NCBI GenBank assembly: GCA_023653785.1
Contig: JAMKCH010057901.1
Span: forward strand, 62,001-126,000
DNA length: 64,000 nucleotides
From: Ophioderma brevispina
Taxonomy: Eukaryota; Echinodermata; Ophiuroidea; Amphilepidida; Ophiodermatidae
Reading direction: 5' to 3'
Each line of letters starts with the position of its first letter. Positions within the stretch are counted from its first letter, which is position 1. Shown here one piece after another: positions 35,834 through 49,200 of the stretch. A model generated the notes under the pieces. The model had not been told where the DNA came from. It worked only from the letters and a program-made list of their open reading frames with translations, and ran no database searches. The translations under genes and the position numbers were made by a program.

Positions 35834-36318
35834 GGTAATAGTAGTAGTATGTATTAGTAGTAGTATGTAGTAGTAGTATGTAGTAGAGATGTAGTAGTAG
35901 TATGGAGGAGTAGTATGTTGTATAGTATGTATAGTAGAGTAGTAGTAGTTTAGTTTAGTAGTAGTAGTAGTCGTAGTAGTGTAGTTAGTAGTAGTTAGTA
36001 GTAGCTAGTAGTAGTAGTAGTAGTGTATTAGTCGTAGTAGTAGTTGTAGTAGTGTATTAGTAGTGGTGTAGTATGTGTTGTACGTAGGTAGTAGTAAGAT
36101 GTAAGTAGTAGTATGTTCGAATAGTAGTATGAAGTAGTGGTAGTATGTAGTAGTGTATGTAGTAGTCGTATGTATTGCCGGGAGTAGTAGTATATGCAGT
36201 GTAGCATGTAGTAGTAGTAAGTAGTAGTAGTAGTATATGTAGTAGTAGAGTAGAGTAGTAGTAGGAGTAGTAGTAGTAGTTAGTAGTAGTAGTAGTAGTA
36301 GTAGGAGTAGTAGTAGTA

Positions 36319-36361
<43 letters not shown>
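35834..36361. repeat. TAG trinucleotide microsatellite, about 530 bp
   Basis: A long, interrupted (TAG)n tract in intron 1. Minus-strand frames read it as Tyr, Thr or Leu homopolymers, which are not genes. Interruptions (GTATG, GTGTA, GTTTAG) increase towards the left. Confidence 0.93.
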
Positions 36362-36362
<1 letters not shown>

Positions 36363-37359
36363 TAAGCTATGTGTGGGTGGGGGAAATTCGCCCTTCTTAG
36401 GCACATAATTTAATCCGTTAGGGTGAAATTTCGGTTCCACTTAACGTTATACTTGGTTTGCGCTTTATTACGTCAACTGTAAGAATATTAATATATCACA
36501 AATTAAAAATAATCAACTAGAACTAATAAATGGATATGATTTTAATATCGCAGAATGAATTAATTCAATAATTTCCCCTAAGTGTCAATCTAAAATCGGT
36601 AATTAGTATTATTAATAATATATTATAATAGTTCAAATATTGTACCTTTGGACTTATGTGGGATATAGCTGACCCCATATGTAACCGCCAACAGTTTGAG
36701 GGGGGTCAAAGGTCATGCATGAGTAATTTGAAACTTATTGAAATCAAAAATAATCTACATATTAATAATTTGTCCCTCTACCCATCATACTGTGTACACA
36801 ATGATACGGAGGCAAGGTCATCTATCCGACATGTAAAATGTCATCTAGGGGTATAAATTTCAGTCAAGTGGTCTAGAAACCGTTGCCCAATGGATATTAA
36901 AGAAAATTGGAAGGAGGGGATCGAGCTTTGGAACTTCCTCAACACATGTGAAGTCAAAGGGGATCTTTGGGTCATGTGGGTTAGGCGGGGAATAATTACG
37001 CACATACTCCAATCAGAGTGAATGCTTCAATAGAGCAACCAGTGGTGGCGATTCTGCGTTCTTCATTGTTCGGGGGATGCTCTTTATCACGAAGGATAGA
37101 AACATCCTCCTGAAAACTGAAATCATGCAGGATATCTCCGCCACTGAAAAGTATGTATTACAAGCTTTAGGTCCCCAGGTATTTGAAAAAGGTAATGTCA
37201 CAATTACATAGGGGAGATTTCATGGCAAGCAAAGAGAGAAAACAAAACATATCAATTTTATCTGCGTATGTCATTCATATGTTGTAATCGGTTATTATTT
37301 TAGGGCTACAAATCCTATGCCATGGGTTTACAAGAGTGGTTCACTTCTCATTAGAATTC

Positions 37360-38905
37360 TTTAACATCTCGGACTGGACACCACCTCCTACAGGACGAGT
37401 GTACCTAGGACACGGACAATAATTCCTACGCACCTGGTAGTCCTTCCACTTTCGGGCTCTTCCGGCAGTAAATTCCTACGGATCGATATTCCCCCTTGGA
37501 CTTGGACACTACTTTCCTTCGGAATTGTAGTCCACGCAAGACATGGACACCAATCCCTAAGGAAATATAGTCCCTCGACAGGGCATATTAATTCCTAAGA
37601 AAATGAGGTCCCCCCCAAAACAAACCTGCACACGAATCCCCAAGGACTTAGAGTCCAAGTTCGGCATCGGACACCGATCACTTAGAGTGCTCCAATCTGG
37701 CAGGGCATTAATTCCCAGGAACTAATACTAGTCGTGCCTACCTTCAGGACATGGAAAATAATTCCTAAGGTATATAATATAGTCCATGTCGAATCTGACC
37801 TTAACCCCTAAGGAGCGATAGTCCACCTGACAGGTCATAAATCCCTAGAGACTAATAGTCCCTACTTTCGGAAATGGGAACCAATCTAAAAGAGTGAAAC
37901 CTCACTCCAAAAAAGAGCCAGCTGAGTGACGCATCTTTAGAGTGAGATCCACTCAAAATAAAGATGTGAACAAAAATACTTTAAGGAAAGAGTGAAGATA
38001 ACTCCTTTTAGAGGAACTGAGCACTCTTATCGATTGTGTGATTCTTTTTTTGTGAATTTTGTGTGTTTGGTGATTATATTGATGTGTAGGTCATAATTCT
38101 AAGCATCGTGACAGGACATGAATATTGTGGCACATCATTCGCATGATTCAGTGAGACAGCATGATTGTGGCATGCATGACGTGTATGATCATAGCATGCA
38201 TGCCCAGTGCATGCATTGATTGGTGTGCGGTTCGTACATGTGTAAGCCTGGCCTGGCGCAGACGACCATGGAGACTACCGTAGGTACGAGTGGCAATACA
38301 GGAAATAACCTTAATTCCTTCTTCCACACTTTGTCTGTAATGCTATGAAACTGTGACCGGCCAATACCAATATATCTCACCTCGTGAAGATATCTATAAT
38401 TTCTCACAAATTTCAACTTCGTTCAACGGTTTGCTGACGGTCTCACTTAAATCGTCCGCCATGTGGTTCGAATAATCCGCCGATTTGCGGCTTTTCTATT
38501 GGCTGTTAGTTCACTCCGAAAAAAGAGTGAGCATTTCGCACTCTTTTAGAGCTAAATTCCGGTCGATAAGAGTTCAAAGTGGGCTTCATTCGAAGACAGA
38601 GTGGCAGTTTGAGGCCACTCTGGTAAAGAGTGAGCTAGGTTAACCACGAGTTAAGGTGTCGGGTTGCATTTTTTCGCTCTTCTTAGTTAGAGCCACGCGA
38701 TTGAGAGTTTTCAGAGTTTAAGAGTGAAAGTAAGAGTGATTTTTCACTCTTTCATTTTAAGGAGAGTAGATTACAAGGATGGTAGTCCATGTCCGACTTG
38801 GATATTTATTCCTAAGGCCAGATAGTCCTCTTCGGACTTTTATTCCCACTTGTATGACATAACATTCCTATAAATCATAGTCCGGGGGGGTATAGTTCAC
38901 TAGCT
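37360..38905. repeat. GGACA...ATTCCTAAGG...ATAGTCC tandem array
   Basis: Units of roughly 50 bp follow the pattern GGACATGGACAATAATTCCTAAGGAAATATAGTCC with many indels. They run from 37360 to 37887, are interrupted by an 870-bp TIR element, and resume from about 38770 to 38905. The array therefore predates the insertion. No coding function is inferred. Confidence 0.75.
37888..38757. mobile_element. TIR element rich in AAGAGTGA motifs
   Basis: The left end AAAAGAGTGAAACCTCACTC is inverted at the right end (GAGTGATTTTTCACTCTTTCATTTT, to 38757). Inner landmarks GCACTCTTATCGATTG (38022) and GGTCGATAAGAGTTC (38562) are also inverted, so the terminal arms reach about 150-190 bp. Both arms carry many direct and inverted AAGAGTGA/TCACTCTT copies. 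There is no transposase frame; it is probably a non-autonomous DNA element inserted into the tandem array. Confidence 0.62.
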
Positions 38906-38984
38906 TGAACCTACCCGGACTATTAAAACCCGAAACTTAGGGTCTCCGGACTATGGCTACGGGGACAATATCTCCTGCCACACC

Positions 38985-39190
38985 GGAATTGAAGAGCGAA
39001 GCGAAGAGCGATTTGGGGGGCCCCCCCCCCCTTAGTTCTGTTTTGGGTAACCGGAGCGAAGCTATGAAATAATACCTGATAAAAAACCTCCATCTAACAT
39101 GCGCTGATGTCCGTAATAAGTAAAAACGCGCTTCTCTCCGGCATAAACCCAGGAACGAAGCTTCGTTCTTCGCTTCGCTCTTCGCTCAGT
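38985..39190. repeat. GCGAAGC inverted repeat
   Basis: GAGCGAAGCGAAGAGCG at 38992-39008 is inverted at 39165-39184 (CGTTCTTCGCTTCGCTCTTC), with an additional GGAGCGAAGC at 39052 and a C run at 39022-39031 between them. Probably a small foldback repeat. Confidence 0.55.
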
Positions 39191-39279
39191 CCTAAAAAAA
39201 ACAATTTAATATAACGCCGAGATCTAGAAGAAAGAAACATTGTGTAATCCATAGAAGGTGTGACACGGTGTGGTCGGAA

Positions 39280-39480
39280 TGGTAGTAACATTGTGGTAGT
39301 CAAATGTTCAATAGTATGGTGTGAATCACAGGGGTCGACTGAGTAATAACTTGTGGATCACAAATGCTCGATAGAATCGTGTGAGCGGGTGTAGGTCGTC
39401 ATTGATATGATATGACCTGATATGATATATGATATGAGTAGTAACATTGGTTCACAATGCTCAATAGAAACGTTCTCGGG
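39280..39480. repeat. Short tandem repeat, three diverged units
   Basis: The unit GTAGTAACATTGTGGTAGTCAAATGTTCAATAGTATGGTGTGA recurs as GAGTAATAACTTGTGGATCACAAATGCTCGATAGAATCGTGTGA and GAGTAGTAACATTGGTTCACAATGCTCAATAGAAACG. A GATATGATAT simple repeat lies between the second and third units. Confidence 0.6.
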
Positions 39481-40189
39481 TCTAAAAAATGTACCATAGA
39501 TACCATGGTCTTGAGACCAAAAATTCGTGATACCCCAAATCTCCCATTAATGTTTGAATAAGTGGTAGACGAGGCTCCGAGGCGGGTTACCCACACATAA
39601 TAACGTTTAAGCATGGCCACACGTTGTGTTAATTATTTTTTGAAGTAAAAATTTCACCTGTGTGTAACAATTAATACTTTTAAAAATTCGTATTAACATT
39701 TGTTGTCCACCAGTGAAGAAATAGGCATGTCACACCCGGTGAAGAGCATCTGTTACATGCAGGACCACAAGGTCAATTGATTTTGCTTCTAAAACAAATC
39801 AATTGCATACATGCAGAAATTAACGAATGATAAATATTTAATGGTATGACAAATATTGTAGGGCCTAATAGCCTTTAGGTTTACCATACAAATCTGTATC
39901 CAGACCTCATGGATGGCTAGGAAGAATCCTGGAATAGCACCAAACGCAGGTATAAATTGCCATCGACCGTACAAAACTTGGCCAGGCCAGTTCTCCTACA
40001 CCTCCACAAATTTGTCTAAATTCCTAATGGCTGAATATAAATATTAAGACAATCAGAATATTACAAAAATTTCAAGGCATTGGCCGCCGTTCCACCATCA
40101 AATTCTACCAAGAAATACCTAATCATGACGTAACCAGGAATAATAAAGCTAGCCTGGACAAAACAAGACCCGGAAAAAAGGCCTTATAC

Positions 40190-41080
40190 CGATCGGAGCA
40201 TAAAATACACATTACAATTACAAATTTACAGGCAAATCGAGCACCAAAGCTGGAGCTTATACCGATCTGTTGACAATCACCTTGAACCTAAAGTACTACA
40301 AATTTAACCATTGAACAATTTATCGCCAACGAGACCCAAAGCGATCTTATAAAAGATTGCGGATAAAATACACATACAATTACAAATTTAAGTCAAATCG
40401 AGACCCGAAGCTGATCTTATATCGATCTGCTAGCCACACTACCCACATAAAATACCAGCACATTTACCAGCCATAATCGAGATCAGAAGAGGACCTTAGA
40501 CCGATCTGCCGACACTCTAGATCAATATATTATTTCAAATTTACCAGCCAAATCGAGACCAAAGCGGACCTTATACCGATCTGCTTGATTACGCTGAAGT
40601 ACCCATTATTACAATTGACATAAACGTATACAACCTTTTTCCAGCCAAATCGAGATACGAAGCGGACCTTATATAAAACCGGGGATCTGACGACCTCTAA
40701 TACTTCCAAATTTACCAGCCAAAATCGAGACCCAAGCGGATCTTATAACGATCTGCTATTATTACGCAGAAGTACACAATTGATTGCCCAATTGGACCTG
40801 CCAAATCGCCGACCCAAAGCGGTCTTGTACCGATCATGCAAATACTTAGGTTTCAATTATCCTGCAAAATCGAAGTTGATCTAGTACCCGATCTGCAAAT
40901 ACTTTATACCCCATATAATGTATACCATTAAACATGCCGAATCGAGTCGAAAAACGGATCTTGAACCAAAACAGCAAGAGCAATTACCATATATCTGCAT
41001 ACTGTACATGCCACACTATATTTACCATTTAATTTGCCACATCGGGACCCAAAGCGGATCCTCATACGAACTGCATAAAT
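40190..41080. repeat. AAATCGAGACCCAAAGCGG tandem array
   Basis: About eleven imperfect copies of a module AAATCGAGACCCAAAGCGGATCTTATACCGATCTGC, each followed by TACAAATTTACCAGCC-like sequence. Copies are spaced irregularly by roughly 65-105 bp (for example 40398, 40477, 40551, 40645, 40719, 40804, 41040). Variation is mostly small indels. Noncoding satellite-like DNA in intron 1. Confidence 0.8.
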
Positions 41081-42060
41081 ACTATATATATAATATATTA
41101 AAGTGTCTGTTGAAAATGTATGTTGGGAATGTTTAAATCAAATAATTAAAAGTACCAAAGGCAAGCCCCCAAATATGCTGCAAAAAGGCTGTCACATGGG
41201 AGGGAAGGCCGGGAATTTTCGGAAAAACTGCCCACACGTCCGCATGTGATGTGAAACAGTGCAAGTGTGAAAAACAATCAAGCACGGAGCCAGAACGCTG
41301 CCAAGATAATCACTGCGTCATAGCAACCCAATACAATACCTGAGCGAACCGATTCGCGCTTTGATGCACCTATTGAAATACAATTCGAACGGCAAAATTA
41401 ATTACTGCCTTGCACAGACGGCGACAATTCTTTAGCCTGTTGACAAACCCGTTTTCTTACGCTGCTCTCAGAAAACGTTATTTAGTGCGTATTCTAATTG
41501 TGTCACTAAGTATACTGACAAAATGTGGTTTTAAACATAATGGATTAACATCACAGGTATCGCCTTTAGCCGTGCATCTCCATAAAAGCACGGCCATTGT
41601 AGGCTACGATATCAACTATGCCGTGTAGTCTCTCGCATAATATATCGATGACAAATAGGATTCTGTTTCCCGAACAGATGTCGTTTTCCTACGTCCCAGT
41701 CATCCATCGCAAAAATATTTTAATTGAATTCAGAACGCGAAACGGATCGATCGTTTGGTACTGAGTTTATCCCGCTATTGATGGATTATATCTGACGTTT
41801 TTAATAACAGGGCATTCCCGTAAATTAATATAGTCTGTGAGTGAGGCAGCAAAGAGTCGTAAAGAATCAGAACATAGCATAATGTTACAGTAAATCATCA
41901 CTCACTAATATGAAGTGGGTAATTAATTTTACACATAATTGAGTAGCATCCTGTATCCCCAACTGCTTCAGTTTGTGTCAGATTTCTTTAACACTTATTT
42001 TTAAGAATGAAATATAGCGACTTTTTTAATTCCATTTTTGTTTATTTGTTAACGTTTCAG

Positions 42061-42267
42061 AATATGACATTTCATCAAGTAAAGAACCTTGACGTTACTA
42101 CGATGCCTCGTGTCCCGAGTGCACCTGGCGAAGGAGGAAAGGCAGTACGTACCAAACCTGAAAATAGAGCATTAGTTCCGGAGGGGCTGGAAACACGCCT
42201 CCTTCAACGAATTTGTCAGTGATTCTATTTCCGTAGAACGGTCAATTAGAGACACACGACCACTGAA
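42061..42267 (+). CDS. GALNT5-like: GALNT exon 2 (stem to catalytic start), frameshifted
   Basis: The acceptor AACGTTTCAG ends at 42060 and the donor GAA|GTAAGT follows 42267. Frame 0 gives PSAPGEGGKAV and then KPENRALVPEG; the next frame gives GWKHASFNEFVSDSISVERS and IRDTRPL. Together these match the GPGExGKxV...FNxxxSDxIxxxRSxxDxR block that opens the catalytic region of GT27 enzymes. The frames switch at a GGGG run (42183-42186): one base too many there puts a TGA at 42220 in the original frame. Without the extra base the exon would be 206 nt, phase 0 to phase 2, exactly what exon 3 requires. Either an assembly indel or a real inactivating change. Confidence 0.78.
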
Positions 42268-44721
42268 GTAAGTTAGTAAAGTTATTGTTTTGAAACGTCT
42301 ACAGAAATTAGTAATTTATTTATTGACACACACACACGCAGAAAACCACAGTAATTATGCATAATCATGTTGACCAATGTTTAGATAAATAGATTACTAA
42401 CCACTTACAAAACCAATATAAAAATCGAAAAAGAAAATATCTTTTAATAGCAAATTTGCGTGGCTAATCGTTTTGTAATATCTCATTAAGAACAAATAAA
42501 GATTGACACCGCATTTAAAAACATGCACCAAAAAAAGGTGATCTGTGATATTTTCAACGTGAAAATAATAGCGGTTGCAAAAATAATGGTGTCACTTAAG
42601 AGATTAAATAACATTTAAGAAAATGAAAATGTTTTGGTGTGAATTAGAGCTTCTCAAGGACTTTGACATTAATGGCCAACCTTTCAATACCTCCATGTCG
42701 AGTGTCGCCTTTAATTATTAATTCTCCTAGAGAGACAAACGCTTTCTTTAGTTTCCGTTTATTTAGTATATTGATGCCTTTTGCTTGATTTACTTCATAC
42801 TTGTCATGGTAATCGTGCCACAGCAAGGTTGCAAAGTGGCATCAGTATATTTTGATCATAAATAATACTACAAATTTACAACATTCATATTCTTAGACAA
42901 ACACAAATTTGAAAACACTGTTTGTATGCATGCTCTATCATGAGGGAACAAAACATAAATGAAATAACCTTTAAAAATCCTAATGTGACAGCTTGTGATT
43001 TCATACATATCTTTGCCAATTCATGGGAACTTCCTGGTATTCATATTCAAGGAAAATATCGTCTCATTAGATCCAGAACTGGCTATGTCCAAAAATGGAA
43101 TTTTGAGATAGACAAGTTTAACGTTTGATTTCTGCTAAAAAAATATAAGAAAAATTGAGTATAAGAAGTATTTCAAAAAGTAGTAATCTTCCAGGTTCAT
43201 GTTACATATACTTTTTCAAAGTTGATATATAGGCCTCACGCTCGTTGATCCCATGGATGGTCGAAAAATTCCAAAAATGGACTAGCCAGTTCTGGCCTAA
43301 GGGAAACGATATATAGAAAAGGGAGCTGAAAATCAGCAGAAATGTATACGATATTTTGGAACACCCTTGTACTTTGAAAGCAAATAGTAAAGATTGCAAA
43401 ACCGGCTGTTCCTTAGAAACAGATGTGCTCTAATAATCTGATTTCCCTCCCTTAATATCCGAAGTAACTACATCAATCAAAGGGATCTTTGAATTCCTAC
43501 CTACCTTGACGATAGAAGTAACTCTACATAAGAGATATTACACCCACTACATTAGGGGAATAAGCCTAACTGGTAGGGCATCTTTTCTATCAATGCAGTC
43601 AAAACAATAATATTAAGGTTGAATACATATCAACAAAAAATTCAGCAAATGTGAAAACAAATTGGATGTTTGGATTTTATACAAATTCTAAGCAATATAA
43701 TTTGATATACTTACTATTTTAGTAGGGGTATTTTGGGCTTGAGTGTATACTATAAACGACATTCCCAATGTCCCAAACACAAAATATATTTCGAACATTT
43801 GGCCATGCTTATAAAGAAAATGTTTTGAAGGTTTTAATTAAACACGCAAATGCTTAATAAAATGTTTTAAAACTTATCTGAGACACAGTTTTAGACACTT
43901 TTTAAAAAATAAAAATATGGTTTAATTACGTGTTTATGTTGTTGGGCCATGGGCCACCACGTACGCTTTTAGACAGTAAGTCCCAGGTCATAACGAAACT
44001 ACTGTCCTGTTACATAATTCACACTGATTTTTGTGTGCTGCATAAACTCTATTTTTTATATCTTTTTAAAGATATAATTTAAAGATAAAATGATGGCCCT
44101 AGAGTTTTTTTCTTTGGTAGCTTAACAATAAAATAGCATTCGCTCTCTGGTTATAGCACTTACCAGTGATGTATTTTGCTTTGAATAGTGTTCGGTGTTT
44201 TTATCTAGCTTACTCTTAAAGGTGTTTGCTGCTGAAACCCGTATACAACCGTAGTGTTGCTGTTGTCTGGTGGAGGGTTCTTTTTCTTGTTTTACTATGT
44301 TGGTTGAGATTGGACCTGTTTGGAGATATAATACATGATTTTTAAATTACTTCATATCCATAAAATTAAATTTCAAGTAATCGATAATTGTTATTGAGCG
44401 TTTGTGGCAGCCGTTTTGCAATTCTTTGGATATTTAAAATTTGCTTTGTTAAAAGCAAAAACCTACCCCTTTGTACATCTAAGAGGGAATTCAGAGGAAG
44501 GGTGGGAAAGGAAATGTACAAAAAATTATAGCCGATTTTTAGTCGAAGTTGGTATTTGACCGCCGCGCCCGACTTGGCTTGTAAATTTAAAAATTCAGGG
44601 TGACCACAAAAAGCGTATTTTAAAAATAAGTTTATGTAACATGAAAACACAATTGAATATGTGGTGGAAGTAGTGTAGTTATGACTGGGTGTCTATTTAG
44701 GGCAAAGACTTTTTATTTAAA
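42268..44721. other. Intron 2, unannotated first part
   Basis: AT-rich sequence with no recognised exon or repeat. The frame at 42922-43128 has no splice sites or family motif that I can support. Confidence 0.45.
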
Positions 44722-44960
44722 ACACTTAAGTGCCCAAGGGGGGGGGGGGGTTCCTAAGTACCCACATTTGATTTTTTTGCGATTTCTCGGTTTTACGCAA
44801 TCAAATTTTTCAAGGAGTTTTTGCTAATTGTCTGGATTTATGAATACGCTCTCCTGATACAAAAAAATTTAAATCCGCCCAAAGCTTAATTAGAATATTT
44901 AGGTTGGTCCCTAGGAACCCCCCCCCCCCCCCCCCCCCTTGGGCACTAACGGAAGTGAAA
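44722..44960. repeat. Inverted repeat with G13/C21 tracts in its arms
   Basis: The left arm CTTAAGTGCCCAAGGGG...GGTTCCTAAG (44726-44758) is inverted in the right arm CTAGGAACCCC...CCTTGGGCACT (44911-44946). The homopolymers are G13 at 44738-44750 and C21 at 44918-44938. A third, less homopolymeric copy of the right arm lies at about 45475-45525 (CTAGGAAACCCTCCCCACCCCTTGGGCACTAAC). Probably TIRs of a small foldback element family. Confidence 0.65.
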
Positions 44961-46242
44961 AAAATCAGATATTGTACCTAATTAAAAAATGAAAGTAATT
45001 AATCTTGGGATTAATTTGCCGTAGATAATACCCTAGGAGGTAATTAATTAATACTACATTTAATACTTAAATCAAATAACCTTTATATGCTGATGCATCA
45101 ATTTTAATGTTTTCATGCCGTGCTCTTAATGTGTAAGTTATGGGAAAAATAAGGGCGATTTTGAAGTCTGGAAGAAAAGAAAGGAACAGAAAAATACAGA
45201 TGTATAAATTGGCTATATTTTGCAATGATTATGTTAATTGGTTATTCTATGGTAGATTATAATGAAATTATTTTGGTTCAAAACCTTATTATGGAGGTTG
45301 CTGAGGATGGAAAGGTGCGAACCACTTTGTTCAAGAGTGACAATTTCAAGTGGCCATAGGTCATAGGGTCAAAGGTCGTATGTACATTTTATTGTGGGTT
45401 ATGTGGTTCTGACGTGACCACCATTATTTGTGTTGTGTTCATATAAAACGTCCCACGGAAAGTGGTTATTGGGTTGGGTCCCTAGGAAACCCTCCCCACC
45501 CCTTGGGCACTAACCGGAAAAGTTTTTTTAGTTTGGGAACTTAAGTGTTAAGCCACAGCTGATGTCTTGCCGGTGCGGACTTGCCTGGTCGATTGGTTCG
45601 TATGGAGAGGGGGTTAATCAGGGTAGCTTCTGTATAGTCCCACGGCACAAGCTTATGGATTCATTATGTAAAGTAAATAAGAGCAGTGATCTCATTGCCC
45701 CATCCTAATTCCTAGAAATTGGTATAAAAATATAAACCCAAATGTGTCGATGAATGTAAGGCCTAGAATATTTTTCCTTTTCTGATTCTCTTCATTGCTT
45801 GGTTGGCGATGGGCGGTAAGTCACTTTGTTAATTCACGACAACAATTACGTATTTTATTTCGGGCTTGGTTGATCGACTTGTCTAAGACATACCCTTTAC
45901 AAATACAAATAGAAACAAAGGAAAAATGTAAAATTTTTTACAAAAACTCTATTGGCTGGAACAAGGGTTTGGACAAGTTTTTTAATTGCTTACTGCTTGC
46001 TGCTTGTTTCCTCTGTAGGTCGGATCACGCCAACCAAACAGATCTTGAGACTAAGATAACAAATATTTTACTTTCTTATTGATATTTTTGTTAAGTTAAA
46101 ACCACCAAACAACGATTTTCGCTGACTTCAAATATGGATGTTGCTCAGTTCAATAGAGAAAAAGGTGGTGTCCGCCTTTGACCAGAATACTTCCATGGAC
46201 AGGGACATTGCGTCTGTCGCATAGAGAAAATATTACAATTAG

Positions 46243-49200
46243 CAGTCCACTAAGCACAAAAAAATAGGCAGTATTGTGCACTTTTCCTAAAAGCATGAAA
46301 CCTTGGATAGCATACATAAATTGAGCCCCGACCAATTTCTGATCGAGTGCCAAAAATTGTAGCGCCCCCTAATGGCCTACAGCGCCCTCTATATTTTACC
46401 AAATTATGGAAATCTTACTTTCAAGAGCCTTTAAATGCCATATTCACTATTTGTTCGACCAAATAAGGTATAGTAAATTTTAAATGATGCATATGTATAG
46501 AGATTGATTAGGTTAATAACAACATGGCTGCAATCTTAGATTTCAAAATGGCCGCCACTGAAAATTATACTTAAGCCTAATTTGAGTTAAAGAATTTGAT
46601 AAAACACACTAATTTTAAGGACTCCAAACATTGCTAATGACTAAGGAGTTCAGAGAAAACGCATTGATGGCATTGCAGTGGTAACAGATAGCAGAAATCT
46701 CGGAGCGATTTCAAGATGGCATCTGATTTCAAAATGGCCGATAATGAACTTTTATTGCGCATTTTACCCAAATTATGAAAATGTCCTCTGAAGGGTTGGC
46801 GATCAAATTTCAACGCTTTGGTCAAATCAAGTCCTGTATACATAGTTTTAAGCACTTCTTAATTATCAGTAAATTTTTAGATCAAAGTCAATAATGCTGC
46901 CATCTTAGATTTCAATGGCCACAATGATTATCTATGTTAGGCCTTACTTCACTTATATGAATCTCATATTGAAATGCTAACGAGCCGTTAGAAATGGAAA
47001 GGTTATAAAGAACACACATACTTGGTACTGTTAAACAATCAGTGTGTTGGAGAAATTCAGAACTGAATATTATGTGATGTTTCATCTTATCTATTATTCA
47101 TTGAGAGCTAACAAATCCATCAGATTAGAAGATATGAGCCATGTGTACTGATATGCAAGTTACATTCTTTATTTGGACTACAAGACGAGAAGATACACTT
47201 TGGTTTGTTATGATGTTTAACACTTTGGTCTGATGAGAACTTCTTCTAGGTTTGAGTGTGTCTGTGTTCTTAATGCAAACATAGTGGATAATGAAACAAT
47301 TGCACACAGTTTGGCATGTGTCATTACATCATGTTGCTAGTAGTAATTTGTGAAAATAACACAAAGGTGTTTTGTTTGATTTTGTGCAATACCTGACAAA
47401 CATTTTGAATAGTATGGAATCCGCCAAGCAATAGCACTTTAAATTCATTAAGTAACATCTTGACTAAAAGTTTGAAAGTAAGGAGAATTAACTAAGGCGG
47501 TTGAAACGATCATGGTCGGATTTTCATTAAAAAACAAATTTCAAATTTGGGTAAATCGCGTCAAGCATTTGGTAAGCCAAAAGCATAAGGCGATATAAGA
47601 AGATGGGATCGATTAAGCCCAAATTAAGTGGTCGAGCTATGAGTTGCCAAGAATAAGAATATTGGGTGTGTGAGATTCGTCGAGCCCGATATTTTAACTC
47701 ATAGCGAGACAATTAATATTGGGTGTAAAATCGTCCGATTTTAATCATTAACATGTTTTGAATCTGATATTTTCACCACTTAGACTCCTCAAGACTTGAT
47801 AATGTAGTAAACTGGACATAGAGATGACTATTGTATAATTATGTGGGCCGACAACATTTGGGATGTTTTTGTTCATATATCAAGTTGAAACATTGTACTG
47901 AATTTTGATTGTAGTAAGTGGGGGACGAGGTTGTCCCATTGTTAGGTAACCCACCTTTAATTTGCACCTATTAATTGAAAATAGGAAATAAAAAAGGAAT
48001 ACTGATATGATTGTTTTGGTTTGGTCAAGCTTGAACGCTTTTGCCAATTCCTAAAAACCTCCCTGTCCTACCAATCAATGTTTGAGTATGTTAGCGCATG
48101 TAAAAACTTTACAGGTTTAAACTTGTTCGTACGGTAAGGAAAGTGTGCCACACTTTTGTTCAAGATTGATAGCCAATATCACAGAATAGCAATGCAGATC
48201 TTTTTAGAAAATGTCTAGGAAAATGACTTTTGTATTTAAAAAAAAATCAGCTTAAATTAGTTAGTTTCAGCTAATGTTTGCCACAATCACTAGACGTTTG
48301 ACATTAGGCTTGGTCTTTTAGTGTACAGGGTTCAATACCAACATTTGTTGTAGGCCAGATAATCAAAGATTCTGAATTGGTGTTTTATGGCATTGGGTCC
48401 CAAGTTTGGTTTTGTAGAAATGTACCTCTTAGAATCTGAAAGAAAGCATAGGCTATCTACCAATTTTCTACCTGTATGAACGCGCCCAATCGTTAGGCCC
48501 AATTTATCAAAAATTGGAAAATAAAAAAAAAATGTTGGTTCCACCTGATGTTATTGAGAAGTTGGGTTAAGACTTCCCAAAAAAAGAACCATTTAATACC
48601 ACTAATCAACCAGGAAAAGGTTGCCATTGATACACTTTACCGAATGGTCTAAAATGAGGGGCATGTTTGTGAGACGTCCATAGAGTCAACTGTACTAACT
48701 ATCCCTTCAGTACTGCAGGCTTTCCAGTGGACCTTATTGAAAGGTCCGGATATCTCTTTTGGGGGGTGGTACTTGTGCTGTCAGTTTTTATACATCCTAG
48801 TCCTATACTTGGTCCTATTAATTGGGACTGGAAGGCTAGGTGGAACCAACTACATAATGGACACAATCCTCTAAGGTGGCAAAAAGCTTGATGAGTGACG
48901 TGAGCTGGTTCGAGTGGGTGCTCAAGAGCAGTAACGAGGATGCAAATCCAGATAGTGGTGAACCTTTAATGCACTTACTGTATGCACATTCACCAACAGT
49001 TGCCAAAAATATCTACTCCGTATGCTACACTAAGTATCTTAGTATCCTACCAAGCTCTACAAAAGGGGTCATTTGAATTCTTACCAATTAGACATAGGTT
49101 TTGTCAGTAGAAAACTAAGATCAAATGTGGGTTCAGAGGTGATTTATATTGCAAAAAATGGTTCAATGGCAAGCCATTTCAGTTCGCAATTCTTGATATT

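Noticed and set aside
36005..36440. Long minus-strand Tyr/Thr/Leu-rich frames
   Set aside because: Pure translation of the TAG trinucleotide repeat.
42922..43128. Open frame as an extra GALNT exon
   Set aside because: No GT27 motif and no suitable splice sites; exons 2 and 3 already join in phase.
48858..49076. Open frame inside the 46.2-50.0 kb element as a transposase remnant
   Set aside because: Only about 70 residues, with no recognised motif or extension in neighbouring frames; it cannot be supported.
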